A stretch of DNA of 64,000 nucleotides from an uncultured Acetatifactor sp. (GTDB lineage: Bacteria; Bacillota; Clostridia; Lachnospirales; Lachnospiraceae). The translations under genes and the position numbers were made by a program. The notes under the pieces were generated by a model. The model was given only the letters and a program-made list of their open reading frames with translations, was not told the origin of the DNA and searched no databases. Below are positions 53,622 to 62,253 of the stretch, piece after piece (within the stretch, counting starts at the first letter, position 1; every line of letters starts with the position of its first letter). The stretch covers positions 41,860-105,859 of the forward strand of contig CAJUJU010000004.1 in NCBI GenBank assembly GCA_910586835.1, in the 5' to 3' direction.

Positions 53622-55049
53622 TCAATCAAAAAGAAAATTCTTGTCCCTGCGCTGCAGCTCTTTGCAGATCCCACCGGACAATGCCAGCACACAGATCAGG
53701 TTTGGAACCGCCATCAGCCCATTGCAGATGTCCGACAAACTCCACACAATCTGCAGGGGACAAATACAGCCTGCGAACGCCACAAGACCATATAAGAAGC
53801 GGTACAGGAGATTATATTTCACCCGGCCGCCCAGAAGGAATTCAAAAGCACGCTCTCCCTGATACGCCCAGCCTATGATCGTGGCAAAGGCAAAGAGCAC
53901 GATGCTGATACCCATAAACTGCCCGCCGAACTCGCCCAGTGCCGACTGGAAGGCCGCCAGGGTCAAAGCAGTGCCCGTCAACGGATTTCCCGCACTGTCC
54001 GTGGCCCCCAGCACCCCTGATGCGGCAAGCGCCAGCCCTGTGGCCGTACAGATGACCACCGTATCCAGAAAAACTCCCGTCATACTGATATAACCCTGCT
54101 TTATGTAATCCTCCGTATCTGCGGCGGCAGCCGAGATTCCAGACGCCCCAAGCCCGGCCTCATTGGAAAAAATCCCGCGGGATACCCCCCACCGCAGAGA
54201 CTGAAAGGCCGAAGCCGTCACCTGCCCGAACAGCCCCCCGGAAACCGCCTGGGGAGAGAGCGCTGCCGTAAAGATCCCGCCGATGGCCATGGGAATATTT
54301 TTCCAGTGAAAAAGAATCACCGCAACCGTTCCCACCATATAAGCGATCCCCATAAACGGCACCACAAACTGCGTCACCCTTCCAATGCTGCCGATTCCTC
54401 CCAGCACCACAAGAATTGTCAGAATCGTAAAAATAAGCCCGCTCTTTGCCTTCGGCACCCCGAAGGTCACCAGAAGAGCATCCGCAATAGAATTTGCCTG
54501 CGTCATATTGCCCATACCAAAGGAGGCACACACCGCAAACAAGGCAAAACTGACTGCCAGAAGGTGTCCGATCCTCCGATTGGGAAAAGCCCGCTCCATG
54601 ACATACATTGGCCCCCCGGCCACCTGACCCTTTTCGTTTCTTCCCCGGTATTTTACCGCCAGAGTACTCTCCACCAGCTTTGTGGCCATACCGGTGACAC
54701 TGGCAGCAACCATCCAGAACAAAGCGCCCGGCCCGCCCAGCACCATAGCTGTAGACACCCCCAGAATATTTCCGGTGCCGATGGTAGCGGCCAACTCCGT
54801 TGTCAGAGAGGAAAAGGAGGAAACCCTGCCATTCTTCCCTGCCTTCCCACGCCTTCCTGTCTCCCCTGTTTTTTTCTCCCGCCTTCCATCCTCCAGCCCA
54901 AACGCACACTTCAGTGCAAAACCCAGTCTGCGGATATTCAAAAACCGAAGCCGGATCGTCAGATAAATTCCTGTTCCCAGAAGAAGCACCAGCATCCAGG
55001 GTCCCCACACCAAATCGTCTATTTTTTCTATCCACTCGTTCACAGGCAA
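53622..55049 (-). CDS. Alanine/glycine:sodium symporter (AGCS family)
   Basis: 475 residues with about ten helices. The AGCS signature GTGNILGVSTA and the Gly-Gly-Pro-Met-Tyr-x-Met-Glu segment are present, as are the later Asn-Glu-Ala-Gly-Leu-Gly motif and GWAYQGERAFEFLLG. It imports alanine or glycine with Na. The start is most likely TTG 55049 (or GTG 55043). The purine-rich SD AGGGGTGA lies inside the 12-bp hairpin at 55058-55096. Confidence 0.9.
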   Translation of the reverse strand: MPVNEWIEKIDDLVWGPWMLVLLLGTGIYLTIRLRFLNIRRLGFALKCAFGLEDGRREKKTGETGRRGKAGKNGRVSSFSSLTTELAATIGTGNILGVSTAMVLGGPGALFWMVAASVTGMATKLVESTLAVKYRGRNEKGQVAGGPMYVMERAFPNRRIGHLLAVSFALFAVCASFGMGNMTQANSIADALLVTFGVPKAKSGLIFTILTILVVLGGIGSIGRVTQFVVPFMGIAYMVGTVAVILFHWKNIPMAIGGIFTAALSPQAVSGGLFGQVTASAFQSLRWGVSRGIFSNEAGLGASGISAAAADTEDYIKQGYISMTGVFLDTVVICTATGLALAASGVLGATDSAGNPLTGTALTLAAFQSALGEFGGQFMGISIVLFAFATIIGWAYQGERAFEFLLGGRVKYNLLYRFLYGLVAFAGCICPLQIVWSLSDICNGLMAVPNLICVLALSGGICKELQRRDKNFLFD

Positions 55050-55057
55050 AATAAATC

Positions 55058-55096
55058 ACCCCTGTACCGTTTTCTAAAATATATCGGTACAGGGGT
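55058..55096 (-). promoter_or_regulatory. 12-bp hairpin overlapping the symporter SD
   Basis: ACCCCTGTACCG and CGGTACAGGGGT pair perfectly with a 15-base AU-rich loop. On the minus strand the 3' arm contains the AGGGG of the symporter's SD, nine bases before TTG 55049. Folding would hide the SD, so it may restrict translation. It could also end the upstream operon, but the T-run is weak. Confidence 0.75.
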
Positions 55097-55138
55097 AAAA
55101 CTATTCCGAAACCATTCAAACTTTGCGGCAGATTCCAA

Positions 55139-56248
55139 TCAATTTCCCTGTTGGACAAACTCCGGAATCCGTTCGTAGATCTCCGGAAAACCTAAGAGAA
55201 ACATTCTGGGACAGACATACGTCCTGCTCCAATCATTTCGGATCCTCAAAAAATCCCGCATCTCCATCCTGAACCGCAGATCGTAACTTTCCGCCCCTAA
55301 TCCGTCCCTGAAATAAGGGAAATAGAAATCCAGTTGATTCCCGTCATCATCAAATTCCCATCTGGCCTGTTCCAACAGCTTGGCGCCGATGTCCGAGCTT
55401 GAGGATGCCTGCGTCTTATCATTATGGTTTTGCATTAAGAATCCATCTACCTCCTGCATCTGCTGAGTCTTCTCTTCCACATAAGCCTCCAGCTCCACGC
55501 CGCCATACCCAATACCATACGATACGCCATATGTATCCATAATGCTCCACAATTCTTCCTGATCCCAACCACTGTACAGATAACACATATTCACCCACAT
55601 ATCAAATCCAACACTTTCCAGACCGATACTGAATATATCCTGCCAGCTGTATTCCAGCTCTCCTGTAAGCGTTTCGTTCTTTGCAAGATAATCCTCCCGC
55701 CTGACGGAAACCGCATAAACAGAGCCTGTCTCCGCGTCCACCAGAAGCTGAAATACCGGCGTTTCCGGGTTTCCCAGTTCAATATACCACAACAGAAAAT
55801 TCACGCCCTCTGAGAAATCATCCCCGTAAATAACATATTGCTTCCACTGTATCAGATTGTAACCAAACGCCTCTTCCGGAATATAGTCATCCAGCAGCGA
55901 TATGATCCCTTCCTGATACAGCCCCTTGTCAGACATCAGAAAATCCAAAATTTCTGATGTTGGCTCCAGCTCCTTTACCGCCACATAATATTGCTTACCC
56001 TCCGCCAGCCCCTGTGCATACCGCAGAAAACGCTGATACAGATCCTGCTCATAACCCGTGCTGAAGGAAGTGATATCCATTCTCTCCAGCCCTTCCAGCT
56101 CAACCTTTCCGCACCTTAAATCGTCCTGAACGGCAAAGACAATACGGGGGGTGAGGAAAGCCCCGATCACCAGCAACACCACTGCAAAAGCGCCTGCGGC
56201 ATATGCATACAGTCTCTTTCGCTGCTCCGTCCCCTTCTTTCCCTTCAT
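55139..56248 (-). CDS. Membrane-anchored accessory protein of a two-component system
   Basis: 369 residues. One N-terminal helix (about 13-35) preceded by Lys/Arg suggests a signal anchor with a large extracellular domain rich in Glu/Asp/Tyr. No known domain recognised. The gene overlaps the histidine kinase stop (ATGA), so it is translated with it. By analogy with YycH/YycI-type partners it may adjust kinase activity; this is inference from position only. Confidence 0.7.
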   Translation of the reverse strand: MKGKKGTEQRKRLYAYAAGAFAVVLLVIGAFLTPRIVFAVQDDLRCGKVELEGLERMDITSFSTGYEQDLYQRFLRYAQGLAEGKQYYVAVKELEPTSEILDFLMSDKGLYQEGIISLLDDYIPEEAFGYNLIQWKQYVIYGDDFSEGVNFLLWYIELGNPETPVFQLLVDAETGSVYAVSVRREDYLAKNETLTGELEYSWQDIFSIGLESVGFDMWVNMCYLYSGWDQEELWSIMDTYGVSYGIGYGGVELEAYVEEKTQQMQEVDGFLMQNHNDKTQASSSSDIGAKLLEQARWEFDDDGNQLDFYFPYFRDGLGAESYDLRFRMEMRDFLRIRNDWSRTYVCPRMFLLGFPEIYERIPEFVQQGN

Positions 56249-57750
56249 TCTGCCATTCCCTCCGCCGCTTTCCTGCTCCTGTCTCTTTGTCTTGCGCCCT
56301 TCTTTTCCGCCGGCCTTTTCTCCTCCCGCTCCATGGTAGGAAAGACCACCTTCATCACGGTTCCCTCTCCCAGCCTGCTGTCGATCATCAGCGTTCCGCC
56401 GTGGAGTCTGATGATCTTATGGCACAGAGCCATACCGATTCCGGCTCCTCCTTCCTTCCGGGAACGGGATTTATCCACCATATAAAACGCCTCCGTGATA
56501 CGGCTGATTTCTTCCTTTGGAATCCCTCTTCCGTTATCCACCACCTTGACCTCATATCTGCCGTCCGCCAGCACGGTTCCCTTCAGAAGAATAAACCCTT
56601 TCTCACCCTTGTCCGTGGCCTTAACCGCATTATCCAGCAAATTATAAAACAACGACAGCAAAAGCTCCTCGTCTCCGAGAAGCACACTTTTATCCATATC
56701 CACCTTCCCCTGAATACGGCGCTGTTCCCAGACAGGACGGACAGTGGTTCTGATATTTTCCGCCAGTTTTTTCGTCTGTATGGGCTTCAGATCCAGCGGA
56801 TTTTTATCCATGCTCACCAGTTCAAGCAGCTTGTGAGATAAGCTTTCCAGACGCTTTCCCTGACTGTAAATATAATAGGTAGCCTCCGCCCGCTCCTGGT
56901 CGCTCATCCTCATGGTATTCATCATATCCGCATAGCCGATGATGGACGTCAGCGGCGTCTTCAGCTCGTGGGCAAACGCAGCCGTAAAATCCTCCTTCTG
57001 CTTTGCCTCCAGCGCCTTCGCTTCCATCTGTTCCACCAGCCGATCCGCCATGCGGTCAAAATTCCTGGCAAGCTGGCCGATCTCATCCTGCCCACGGTTG
57101 CCGCTTCTCACCTCATAATTTCCGTCTGCAATCCGCTTTGCCGTTCTTCCAAGGCTGGTGATGGGTCTTGTGATATATCTGGAGAGAACATAAATACTTC
57201 CGCCTCCCAGCACCAGCAGAAAAGCAAGGGCGATATAATACTGCCGGATCAGTTCCTGCCTGATCATATAAATATCCGTCAGCTCCCGGCACATTCCCAG
57301 AAAGACATCCGAGCCCACCAACGCCCGGGAAGCCGTCAGCAGATAAAAGCTGCTCTCCGTCCGTTGAATCACATAGCCGTAGGAATCCTCCCCTTCCAGG
57401 GAAGCCGTCAATTCTCCGGCAGCCTCCAGCAGCCCCCTCTCCTCCATGTAGTCCTCTCCGTGCATCCAGAGTTCCTCATGTAGTACAAAACAATGGCTTC
57501 CGTCCCGCTCCACACTGTCCGCGATGCTGTCTATGGTTCTCCGGACGGCATACTCCTCCCCGAATTCCACCATGGACTGATAGCCCGTCTCAAACAGAAA
57601 ACGGAACATTCTGCTCTCGGTGTTCCCTCTCTGGGTCTCCCGCTCCAGCAGGCTGGAAAAATTGGAGGACAGCATCCATATCCCCAGGATGGTAAAAATA
57701 CATGTCAGCAGTACTGTTGTCGCAAGAAAAAGCTTATCCGCAAATCTCAT
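56245..57750 (-). CDS. Sensor histidine kinase
   Basis: 501 residues. Helices at about 7-29 and 165-185 bracket an extracellular sensing domain. HAMP follows (about 186-240, RYITRPITSLGRTAKR), then HisKA with the phosphorylated His in FAHELKTPLTS, and the ATP-binding domain with N box LLDNAVKA, G1 VVDNGRGIP and G2 GAGIGMALC. It should phosphorylate the response regulator encoded upstream. Signal unknown. Confidence 0.95.
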   Translation of the reverse strand: MRFADKLFLATTVLLTCIFTILGIWMLSSNFSSLLERETQRGNTESRMFRFLFETGYQSMVEFGEEYAVRRTIDSIADSVERDGSHCFVLHEELWMHGEDYMEERGLLEAAGELTASLEGEDSYGYVIQRTESSFYLLTASRALVGSDVFLGMCRELTDIYMIRQELIRQYYIALAFLLVLGGGSIYVLSRYITRPITSLGRTAKRIADGNYEVRSGNRGQDEIGQLARNFDRMADRLVEQMEAKALEAKQKEDFTAAFAHELKTPLTSIIGYADMMNTMRMSDQERAEATYYIYSQGKRLESLSHKLLELVSMDKNPLDLKPIQTKKLAENIRTTVRPVWEQRRIQGKVDMDKSVLLGDEELLLSLFYNLLDNAVKATDKGEKGFILLKGTVLADGRYEVKVVDNGRGIPKEEISRITEAFYMVDKSRSRKEGGAGIGMALCHKIIRLHGGTLMIDSRLGEGTVMKVVFPTMEREEKRPAEKKGARQRDRSRKAAEGMAE

Positions 57751-57767
57751 TCAACATCCCCGTCCGT

Positions 57768-58427
57768 TCAGTCTCCGCTCTCCAGGCGATATCCTACCTT
57801 GTAGACCGCGGAGATCTCCCTGTCCCATCCCAACTTTTTCTTCAGTCTCTGGATATGCAGATCCACGGTTCTGCTCTGCCCCATGTATTCCCCGCCCCAG
57901 ACAGTTTCGTAGATGGTCTCCCGGTAAAGCGCGATATTTCTGTTCCTCGCCAGCAAAAGCAGCAGATCAAATTCCTTCATGGTGAGGGAGATTTCCTCCC
58001 CGGCCCTAGTGACGGTTCTGGAAGAGGTATCTATGACTACATCAAAGACCTCCAGCGATGTCTCCGTCTTGTGATATCTGCGCAGCACCGCCTCCACCCG
58101 AGCCAGCAGCTCCACGATTTCAAAGGGCTTGGTCAGGTAATCATCCGCCCCCATCTTCAAGCCCTTCACTTTATTCTCCGTACTGCCCAGAGCCGTCAGG
58201 AAAATAACCGGCAGCTCCAACGTTCTGGCATAGTCCATCAGCTCGTACCCGTCAATACCGGGAAGCATGATATCCAAAAGCACAAGATCAAAGCGCTCGC
58301 CATCCATCAAATCGGCCGCCCTCTCCCCGTCCGGAGCCCAGACACAGTCATAACCTGCCCTGCGCAGATTCATTTTTATCAGATTGGCGATTGGTTCCTC
58401 ATCTTCAGCAATCAGAATTCTCAGCAT
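57768..58427 (-). CDS. OmpR/PhoB family response regulator
   Basis: 219 residues from ATG 58427 (SD GGGGAG). The receiver domain has Asp-Glu-Glu near the start, the phosphorylated Asp in VLLDIMLPG (about 52) and Lys in DDYLTKPFE. A C-terminal winged helix follows, with the Met-Lys-Glu-Phe-Asp-Leu and SRTVDLHIQRLRKKL-like segment (here RLKKKLGW). A near-consensus promoter with tandem ATACxxGTAT-like repeats precedes the gene, consistent with autoregulation. Confidence 0.95.
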   Translation of the reverse strand: MLRILIAEDEEPIANLIKMNLRRAGYDCVWAPDGERAADLMDGERFDLVLLDIMLPGIDGYELMDYARTLELPVIFLTALGSTENKVKGLKMGADDYLTKPFEIVELLARVEAVLRRYHKTETSLEVFDVVIDTSSRTVTRAGEEISLTMKEFDLLLLLARNRNIALYRETIYETVWGGEYMGQSRTVDLHIQRLKKKLGWDREISAVYKVGYRLESGD

Positions 58428-58474
58428 AACAGTCTCCCCACCCATCAAAAATCCTTCTGTAAAACACTATGTCT

Positions 58475-58512
58475 CATACCTGTATCATACTTGTATCTGA
58501 AAAAACTGTCAA
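58475..58512 (-). promoter_or_regulatory. Promoter and tandem operator-like repeats of the two-component operon
   Basis: TTGACA (complement of 58507-58512) and TATGAT (complement of 58484-58489) with a 17-base spacer. The -10 region carries two adjacent 11-base repeats, CATACCTGTAT and CATACTTGTAT (58475-58496), differing at one base and each near-palindromic. They look like a regulator site, perhaps for the response regulator itself. Confidence 0.75.
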
Positions 58513-58538
58513 TGTAAGTTATGTTTTTTGTTTTTCTG

Positions 58539-59339
58539 TCAGGAACCGCTGGACTTATATTTTCGCACGCCATACCGCCACAGCCCGTAGGCCGGTATCA
58601 GAAACCACAACGCCGCAAGAGGCAGAAAGATAAACGCCGGATTTTTCCTTTGATCCAGCAGATACAGCAAAGGATAGTATTGCACCAGGGCATAGGGAAC
58701 CACAAAAGTAGTCAAAATCAACATCTTTTTTCCGTAAACTCCGAAGGGATACTTGCCGTACTCTTTGGCACCGTCCGTAAACAGATTCATAAATTCCAGC
58801 CCCTCCAGGGTAAAAAAGCTCAGCGCGGCATAGATCATAAAAAGGGCGGAGAAGAGCCCCACTCCTCCCACCAGCATGAACGCCACCGTCACAAGCTTTG
58901 CCGCCGTCCAACGCACCTCCACATGCGTTACCGCGTATCCAAACATTACTGCGGCCTGCAGCACCCTTCCCAGCCTCACCAGCTCAAATTTGCTGCCCAG
59001 CACCTGCAGTACCTCGCTTCTGGGGCGCAGCAGTACTCTGTCAAAGGTTCCCTGTCGGATCATGGAGGGAAAAGTGTCAAAGCCCCTGGCCCAGATTTCC
59101 GCCAGAGAAAATTCCATCAACATAATGGAAAAACACAGAAGCACCTGGTTGTAGGTAAAACCCTCTACATTAGAAAAACGCTGAAACATAAAAAACACAC
59201 CAAGAAACACATTAAACGAAACAAAAAAATGCCCTATGACCATGATCCAGAAGGACGCTTTATACTGCATGGCACTCCTGAAAATAATGGATAGATAATG
59301 AAAATACAGCTTCAGCCAGCTCGCTCTTCCTGTCTTCAC
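58539..59339 (-). CDS. ABC-2 family transporter permease (DUF990 type)
   Basis: 266 residues with six helices and a Leu-Leu-Arg-Pro-Arg-Ser segment (about 100) that is characteristic of this permease family (also called ABC2_membrane_6). It forms a heterodimer with the next permease. It is the third gene of the unit (ATPase, permease, permease). Substrate unknown; related systems have been linked to peptide or lipid export. Confidence 0.85.
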   Translation of the reverse strand: MKTGRASWLKLYFHYLSIIFRSAMQYKASFWIMVIGHFFVSFNVFLGVFFMFQRFSNVEGFTYNQVLLCFSIMLMEFSLAEIWARGFDTFPSMIRQGTFDRVLLRPRSEVLQVLGSKFELVRLGRVLQAAVMFGYAVTHVEVRWTAAKLVTVAFMLVGGVGLFSALFMIYAALSFFTLEGLEFMNLFTDGAKEYGKYPFGVYGKKMLILTTFVVPYALVQYYPLLYLLDQRKNPAFIFLPLAALWFLIPAYGLWRYGVRKYKSSGS

Positions 59340-59351
59340 ATTCTCACCTCC

Positions 59352-60155
59352 TCAGCCGCCCTGGACAACTGCTCTCTTCTCGCCCCCGGCGCACAACAGC
59401 CTTCCTGCCGCCACCAGAACCACCAGCCAGATCACCTGTATACACATCGCCCGAAGCATCTCCTGTCCCGCAAGGTCTCCCCCGTAGATCCGAAAGGGAA
59501 CATTCCCCATGGAAGCCCAGGGATTCAACTCCAGAATCCGTTCCACCTTCTCCGGAAAAAAGGGAAGCGGAATCACCTGACCCGCCAGAAACTCTGACAG
59601 GGAGGCAAACAGAATCCGCGCCCCGTCTCCCGAAATCGTGAACAGACAGGCCCCATACACCAGCATATTCAGCGCCACCATCACCAAAAGTCCAACCGTA
59701 AGAGAGAACAGAAAGCAAAGGAACGCCTCCGGCGAAATCGGAAGCCCCAACCCGTATCCTCTGGGCAAAAAGGCTGCCACCACCAATATGGGCATACAGC
59801 GGAGTATCGCCTTGGATAAACGGCTTGCCACACTTCTGGCAAACCACATGTTGTAAATACGAACAGGCCTGCACAACTCATAGGCAAGATTTCCGGAACT
59901 TATGGTTGCAAAGATTTCCCCCTCGAACATCCATGCCCCGAAAAATGCAAGAAGCGCTTGCTGCAGCCAAACATAGGCGGCTGTGGCCTCCATGGTCATG
60001 GGATAAGCCGCAGGATCCGCCTTATAAAAGGCATGAAATACCGCGATCTCCATAAATCCCCAGAAGAACTGAGTGACCATTCCCGCCAGTGCCGCCGTCC
60101 GGTACTGAAGTCCCGTGACAAGACGCAGTCTGAAAAAAGAAAAATATTTTTTCAT
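59352..60155 (-). CDS. ABC-2 family transporter permease (DUF990 type), second subunit
   Basis: 267 residues with six helices and the paired family motif YELCRPVRIYNMWFARSV near 93-110. It is related to the other permease and lies 11 bases after the ATPase gene and 12 before the second permease, so the three are one operon. The two permeases are unlike enough that they form a heterodimer. Confidence 0.87.
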   Translation of the reverse strand: MKKYFSFFRLRLVTGLQYRTAALAGMVTQFFWGFMEIAVFHAFYKADPAAYPMTMEATAAYVWLQQALLAFFGAWMFEGEIFATISSGNLAYELCRPVRIYNMWFARSVASRLSKAILRCMPILVVAAFLPRGYGLGLPISPEAFLCFLFSLTVGLLVMVALNMLVYGACLFTISGDGARILFASLSEFLAGQVIPLPFFPEKVERILELNPWASMGNVPFRIYGGDLAGQEMLRAMCIQVIWLVVLVAAGRLLCAGGEKRAVVQGG

Positions 60156-60166
60156 GTTCCCACCCC

Positions 60167-60994
60167 CTATATCTCATAGGCGCGGTAAAGCTCCGCCAGC
60201 GTCTCATCCATGTTCTCTCCGCCCCGCCGGATATCCTCCAGCCCGCCGTCCATGAGAATCTGCCCCTTGCCGATGAGAATAATACGGCTGGCCAGCGCCT
60301 CTATGTCCTGCATGTCATGGGTGGTCAGAATCACCGTAGTGCCGTGATTTTTATTCAGACGCTTCACAAAATCACGCACCGCAAGCTTGGACACCGCATC
60401 CAGACCAATGGTAGGCTCATCCAGGAAGAGAATGTTCGGGCTGTGCAGCAGGGACGCTGCAATCTCACACCGCATCCGCTGTCCCAAGGAAAGCTGCCTG
60501 GTAGGCGTCCTCAGCAATTCGCCAAGATTCAGTAATTCAGTTAATTCCTCAAGATTTTTCCGATATACGGATTCAGAAATAGAATAGATATCCTTCAGAA
60601 GCTCAAAGGAATCTATGACCGGAACATCCCACCACAACTGTGAACGCTGCCCAAAGACAACGCCGATCTGCCTCACATGCTCGATACGGCTGCACCTTTC
60701 CTGTCTGGAGGATGACGATCTGCGACCGGAATTCCACAATAGCCTTCCGTCCACCGTCACCTGTCCGCTGTCCGGTGTCAATATTCCGCTTAGAATTTTG
60801 ATTGTGGAGCTTTTTCCCGCTCCGTTTGGGCCGATGTAGCCCACCATCTCTCCGTCCTTGATGGTAAAGCTCACGTTTTTCAGGGCCTGGATCTCCTCGT
60901 ACTCCCTGTGAAAGAGCGCCTTACAAGCCTCTTTCAGCCCTGCATTTCTCTTTGCGATCCGATACGACTTACACACATTCTCCATCGTAATCAT
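60167..60994 (-). CDS. ABC transporter ATP-binding protein
   Basis: 275 residues. Walker A GPNGAGKSS (about 54-62), Q loop, a signature region with LSLGQRMRC in place of LSGGQ, Walker B NILFLDEPTIGLD, and the H-loop His in LTTHDMQ. This variant signature (LSLGQ) is usual for the DUF990-type exporters. A loop of about 15 residues (RSSSSRQERCSRIEH) between the Walker A and Q loop is longer than usual. First gene of the operon, preceded by a consensus promoter and a structured leader. Confidence 0.92.
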   Translation of the reverse strand: MITMENVCKSYRIAKRNAGLKEACKALFHREYEEIQALKNVSFTIKDGEMVGYIGPNGAGKSSTIKILSGILTPDSGQVTVDGRLLWNSGRRSSSSRQERCSRIEHVRQIGVVFGQRSQLWWDVPVIDSFELLKDIYSISESVYRKNLEELTELLNLGELLRTPTRQLSLGQRMRCEIAASLLHSPNILFLDEPTIGLDAVSKLAVRDFVKRLNKNHGTTVILTTHDMQDIEALASRIILIGKGQILMDGGLEDIRRGGENMDETLAELYRAYEI

Positions 60995-61153
60995 ACTGCT
61001 TCCTCCTGGTAGTTTAGATTTTTGTATCTACTTTCCAAGTAGGCGGCGTCATCACGCCAAGCCTGTCGGATTTTGCCGACAGAAACCTGCTATCAAATTG
61101 TATCCGTGAATTACACGGACTTATATGATAGCAAAGTTTTTTTGCTCAGTCAA
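60995..61153 (-). promoter_or_regulatory. Consensus promoter and multi-hairpin leader of the ABC exporter
   Basis: TTGACT (complement of 61148-61153) and TATCAT (complement of 61125-61130) with a 17-base spacer predict a start near 61118. The leader of about 120 bases can fold four hairpins in series: UCCGUG/CACGGA, CUGUCGG/CCGACAG, GGCG/CGCC and CUACUU/AAGUAG, then AGGAGGA before the ATG. No known riboswitch class was recognised. Confidence 0.7.
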
Positions 61154-61255
61154 GAAAATTTTGTTTCCTCCCACCGGATTCAGCCTCCATCCCGCACACT
61201 TTGTTTGGAAAGCCATATGATAGTATCAACAGAAGAACCCGAGAAAGGAATCAAA
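61154..61255. other. Upstream region of cotJ
   Basis: About 100 bases between the divergent ABC promoter and cotJA. A CATATGAT string (near 61215) resembles a sporulation sigma-E -10 element, but a matching -35 was not clear. GAAAGGA serves as SD for cotJA. Confidence 0.4.
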
Positions 61256-61423
61256 ATGCAGGACTCAAAGCATGAAAATAGCATCGACAGATTTCCCATC
61301 GCCATGGCATATGTCCCCTGGCAGAAATTTGACAAGATGTATGACGATCTGGAAAAGGCATTCCACCACGGAACCATATTTCCTGAACTGAACAAACCCT
61401 TTACAGGAAGGAGATGCGTATAA
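61256..61423 (+). CDS. cotJA: Spore coat-associated protein CotJA
   Basis: 55 residues starting at an ATG with AAAGGA eight bases upstream. The family segment AMAYVPWQKFDKMYD and the later GTIFPELNKPFTG are visible. CotJA is made in the mother cell under sigma-E and needs CotJC for coat deposition. It overlaps cotJB by one base (TAATG). Confidence 0.93.
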   Translation: MQDSKHENSIDRFPIAMAYVPWQKFDKMYDDLEKAFHHGTIFPELNKPFTGRRCV

Positions 61424-61677
61424 TGGGAAACAAAGAACAGCTTTATCATGATATCGGTATCGTAAGCTTTGTTCTCACGGAGCTAAGCCTTTACCTGGAT
61501 ACCCATCCCACCGACAGAAATGCCATTGAATATTTTAACCACTATAACCGGATCCGCCACCAGATGATCAAAGAATTTTCCATGAAATACTTCCCTCTCA
61601 CCCTGGATCTGGCCGAGAGCAACAAGGAATGGAGATGGGGAGACGCCCCTCTGCCCTGGGAAGGAGTGTGTGCATAA
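61423..61677 (+). CDS. cotJB: Spore coat protein CotJB
   Basis: 84 residues from the ATG at 61423, which has AAGGAG upstream; an ATG nine bases earlier lies inside cotJA. The pattern LYLDTHPTDRNAIEYFNHYN and the ending WRWGDAPLPWEG are conserved in the family. Part of the cotJABC operon; its stop adjoins cotJC directly. Confidence 0.93.
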   Translation: MGNKEQLYHDIGIVSFVLTELSLYLDTHPTDRNAIEYFNHYNRIRHQMIKEFSMKYFPLTLDLAESNKEWRWGDAPLPWEGVCA

Positions 61678-62253
61678 ATGTGGAATTATGAAAAAAGACT
61701 TCAGTTTCCCGTAAACATCAAAGAACCCAATGCAAAGCTGGCCCAAGTGATCATCTCTCAGTTCGGCGGCCCTGACGGAGAACTGGCCGCCAGCATGCGG
61801 TATCTGTCCCAGCGCTACGCCATGCCCTACAGGGAAGTGGCGGGGCTCCTCACCGATATCGGCACGGAAGAACTTGCACACATGGAGATGGTCAGCGCCA
61901 TCGTTCATCAGCTGACCCGCAATCTCTCCATGGAAGAAATCGAAAAGAGCGGCTTTGCCACCTACTATGTGGATCACACCATAGGCGTATGGCCCACGGC
62001 AGCAGCAGGCATCCCCTTCAACGCCTGTGAATTCCAGGTGAAGGGCGACCCCATCACCGACCTGACAGAGGATCTGGCCGCAGAGCAGAAAGCCCGCTCC
62101 ACCTATGAGAACATTCTGCGCCTGATCAAGGAACCCGACGTGTGCGAGCCCATCAAGTTCCTCCGGGAACGTGAGGTGGTTCACTTCCAGCGTTTCGGTG
62201 AAGCAAACCGGGAAGATTGCAGTAAATCAAAACACACACAATATAATCACTAA
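61678..62253 (+). CDS. cotJC: CotJC manganese-catalase-family coat protein, 3' end replaced
   Basis: 191 residues. Di-manganese ligands are visible: Glu in DGELAAS, Glu-Glu and His in GTEELAHME, and Glu-His in REREVVHFQRFGE. The normal protein continues after the HFQRFGEA region with a Leu-rich tail ending Phe-Tyr; here the last 15 residues (NREDCSKSKHTQYNH) do not fit that tail. The switch lies at about 62205-62210, next to a serine-recombinase element. The catalytic ligands remain, so some function may survive. Confidence 0.88.
   Translation: MWNYEKRLQFPVNIKEPNAKLAQVIISQFGGPDGELAASMRYLSQRYAMPYREVAGLLTDIGTEELAHMEMVSAIVHQLTRNLSMEEIEKSGFATYYVDHTIGVWPTAAAGIPFNACEFQVKGDPITDLTEDLAAEQKARSTYENILRLIKEPDVCEPIKFLREREVVHFQRFGEANREDCSKSKHTQYNH

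Noticed and set aside
60995..61120. Known riboswitch (c-di-GMP, ykkC, preQ1 or M-box) before the ABC operon
   Set aside because: None of the conserved nucleotides of these classes could be matched; it is reported only as an unassigned structured leader.
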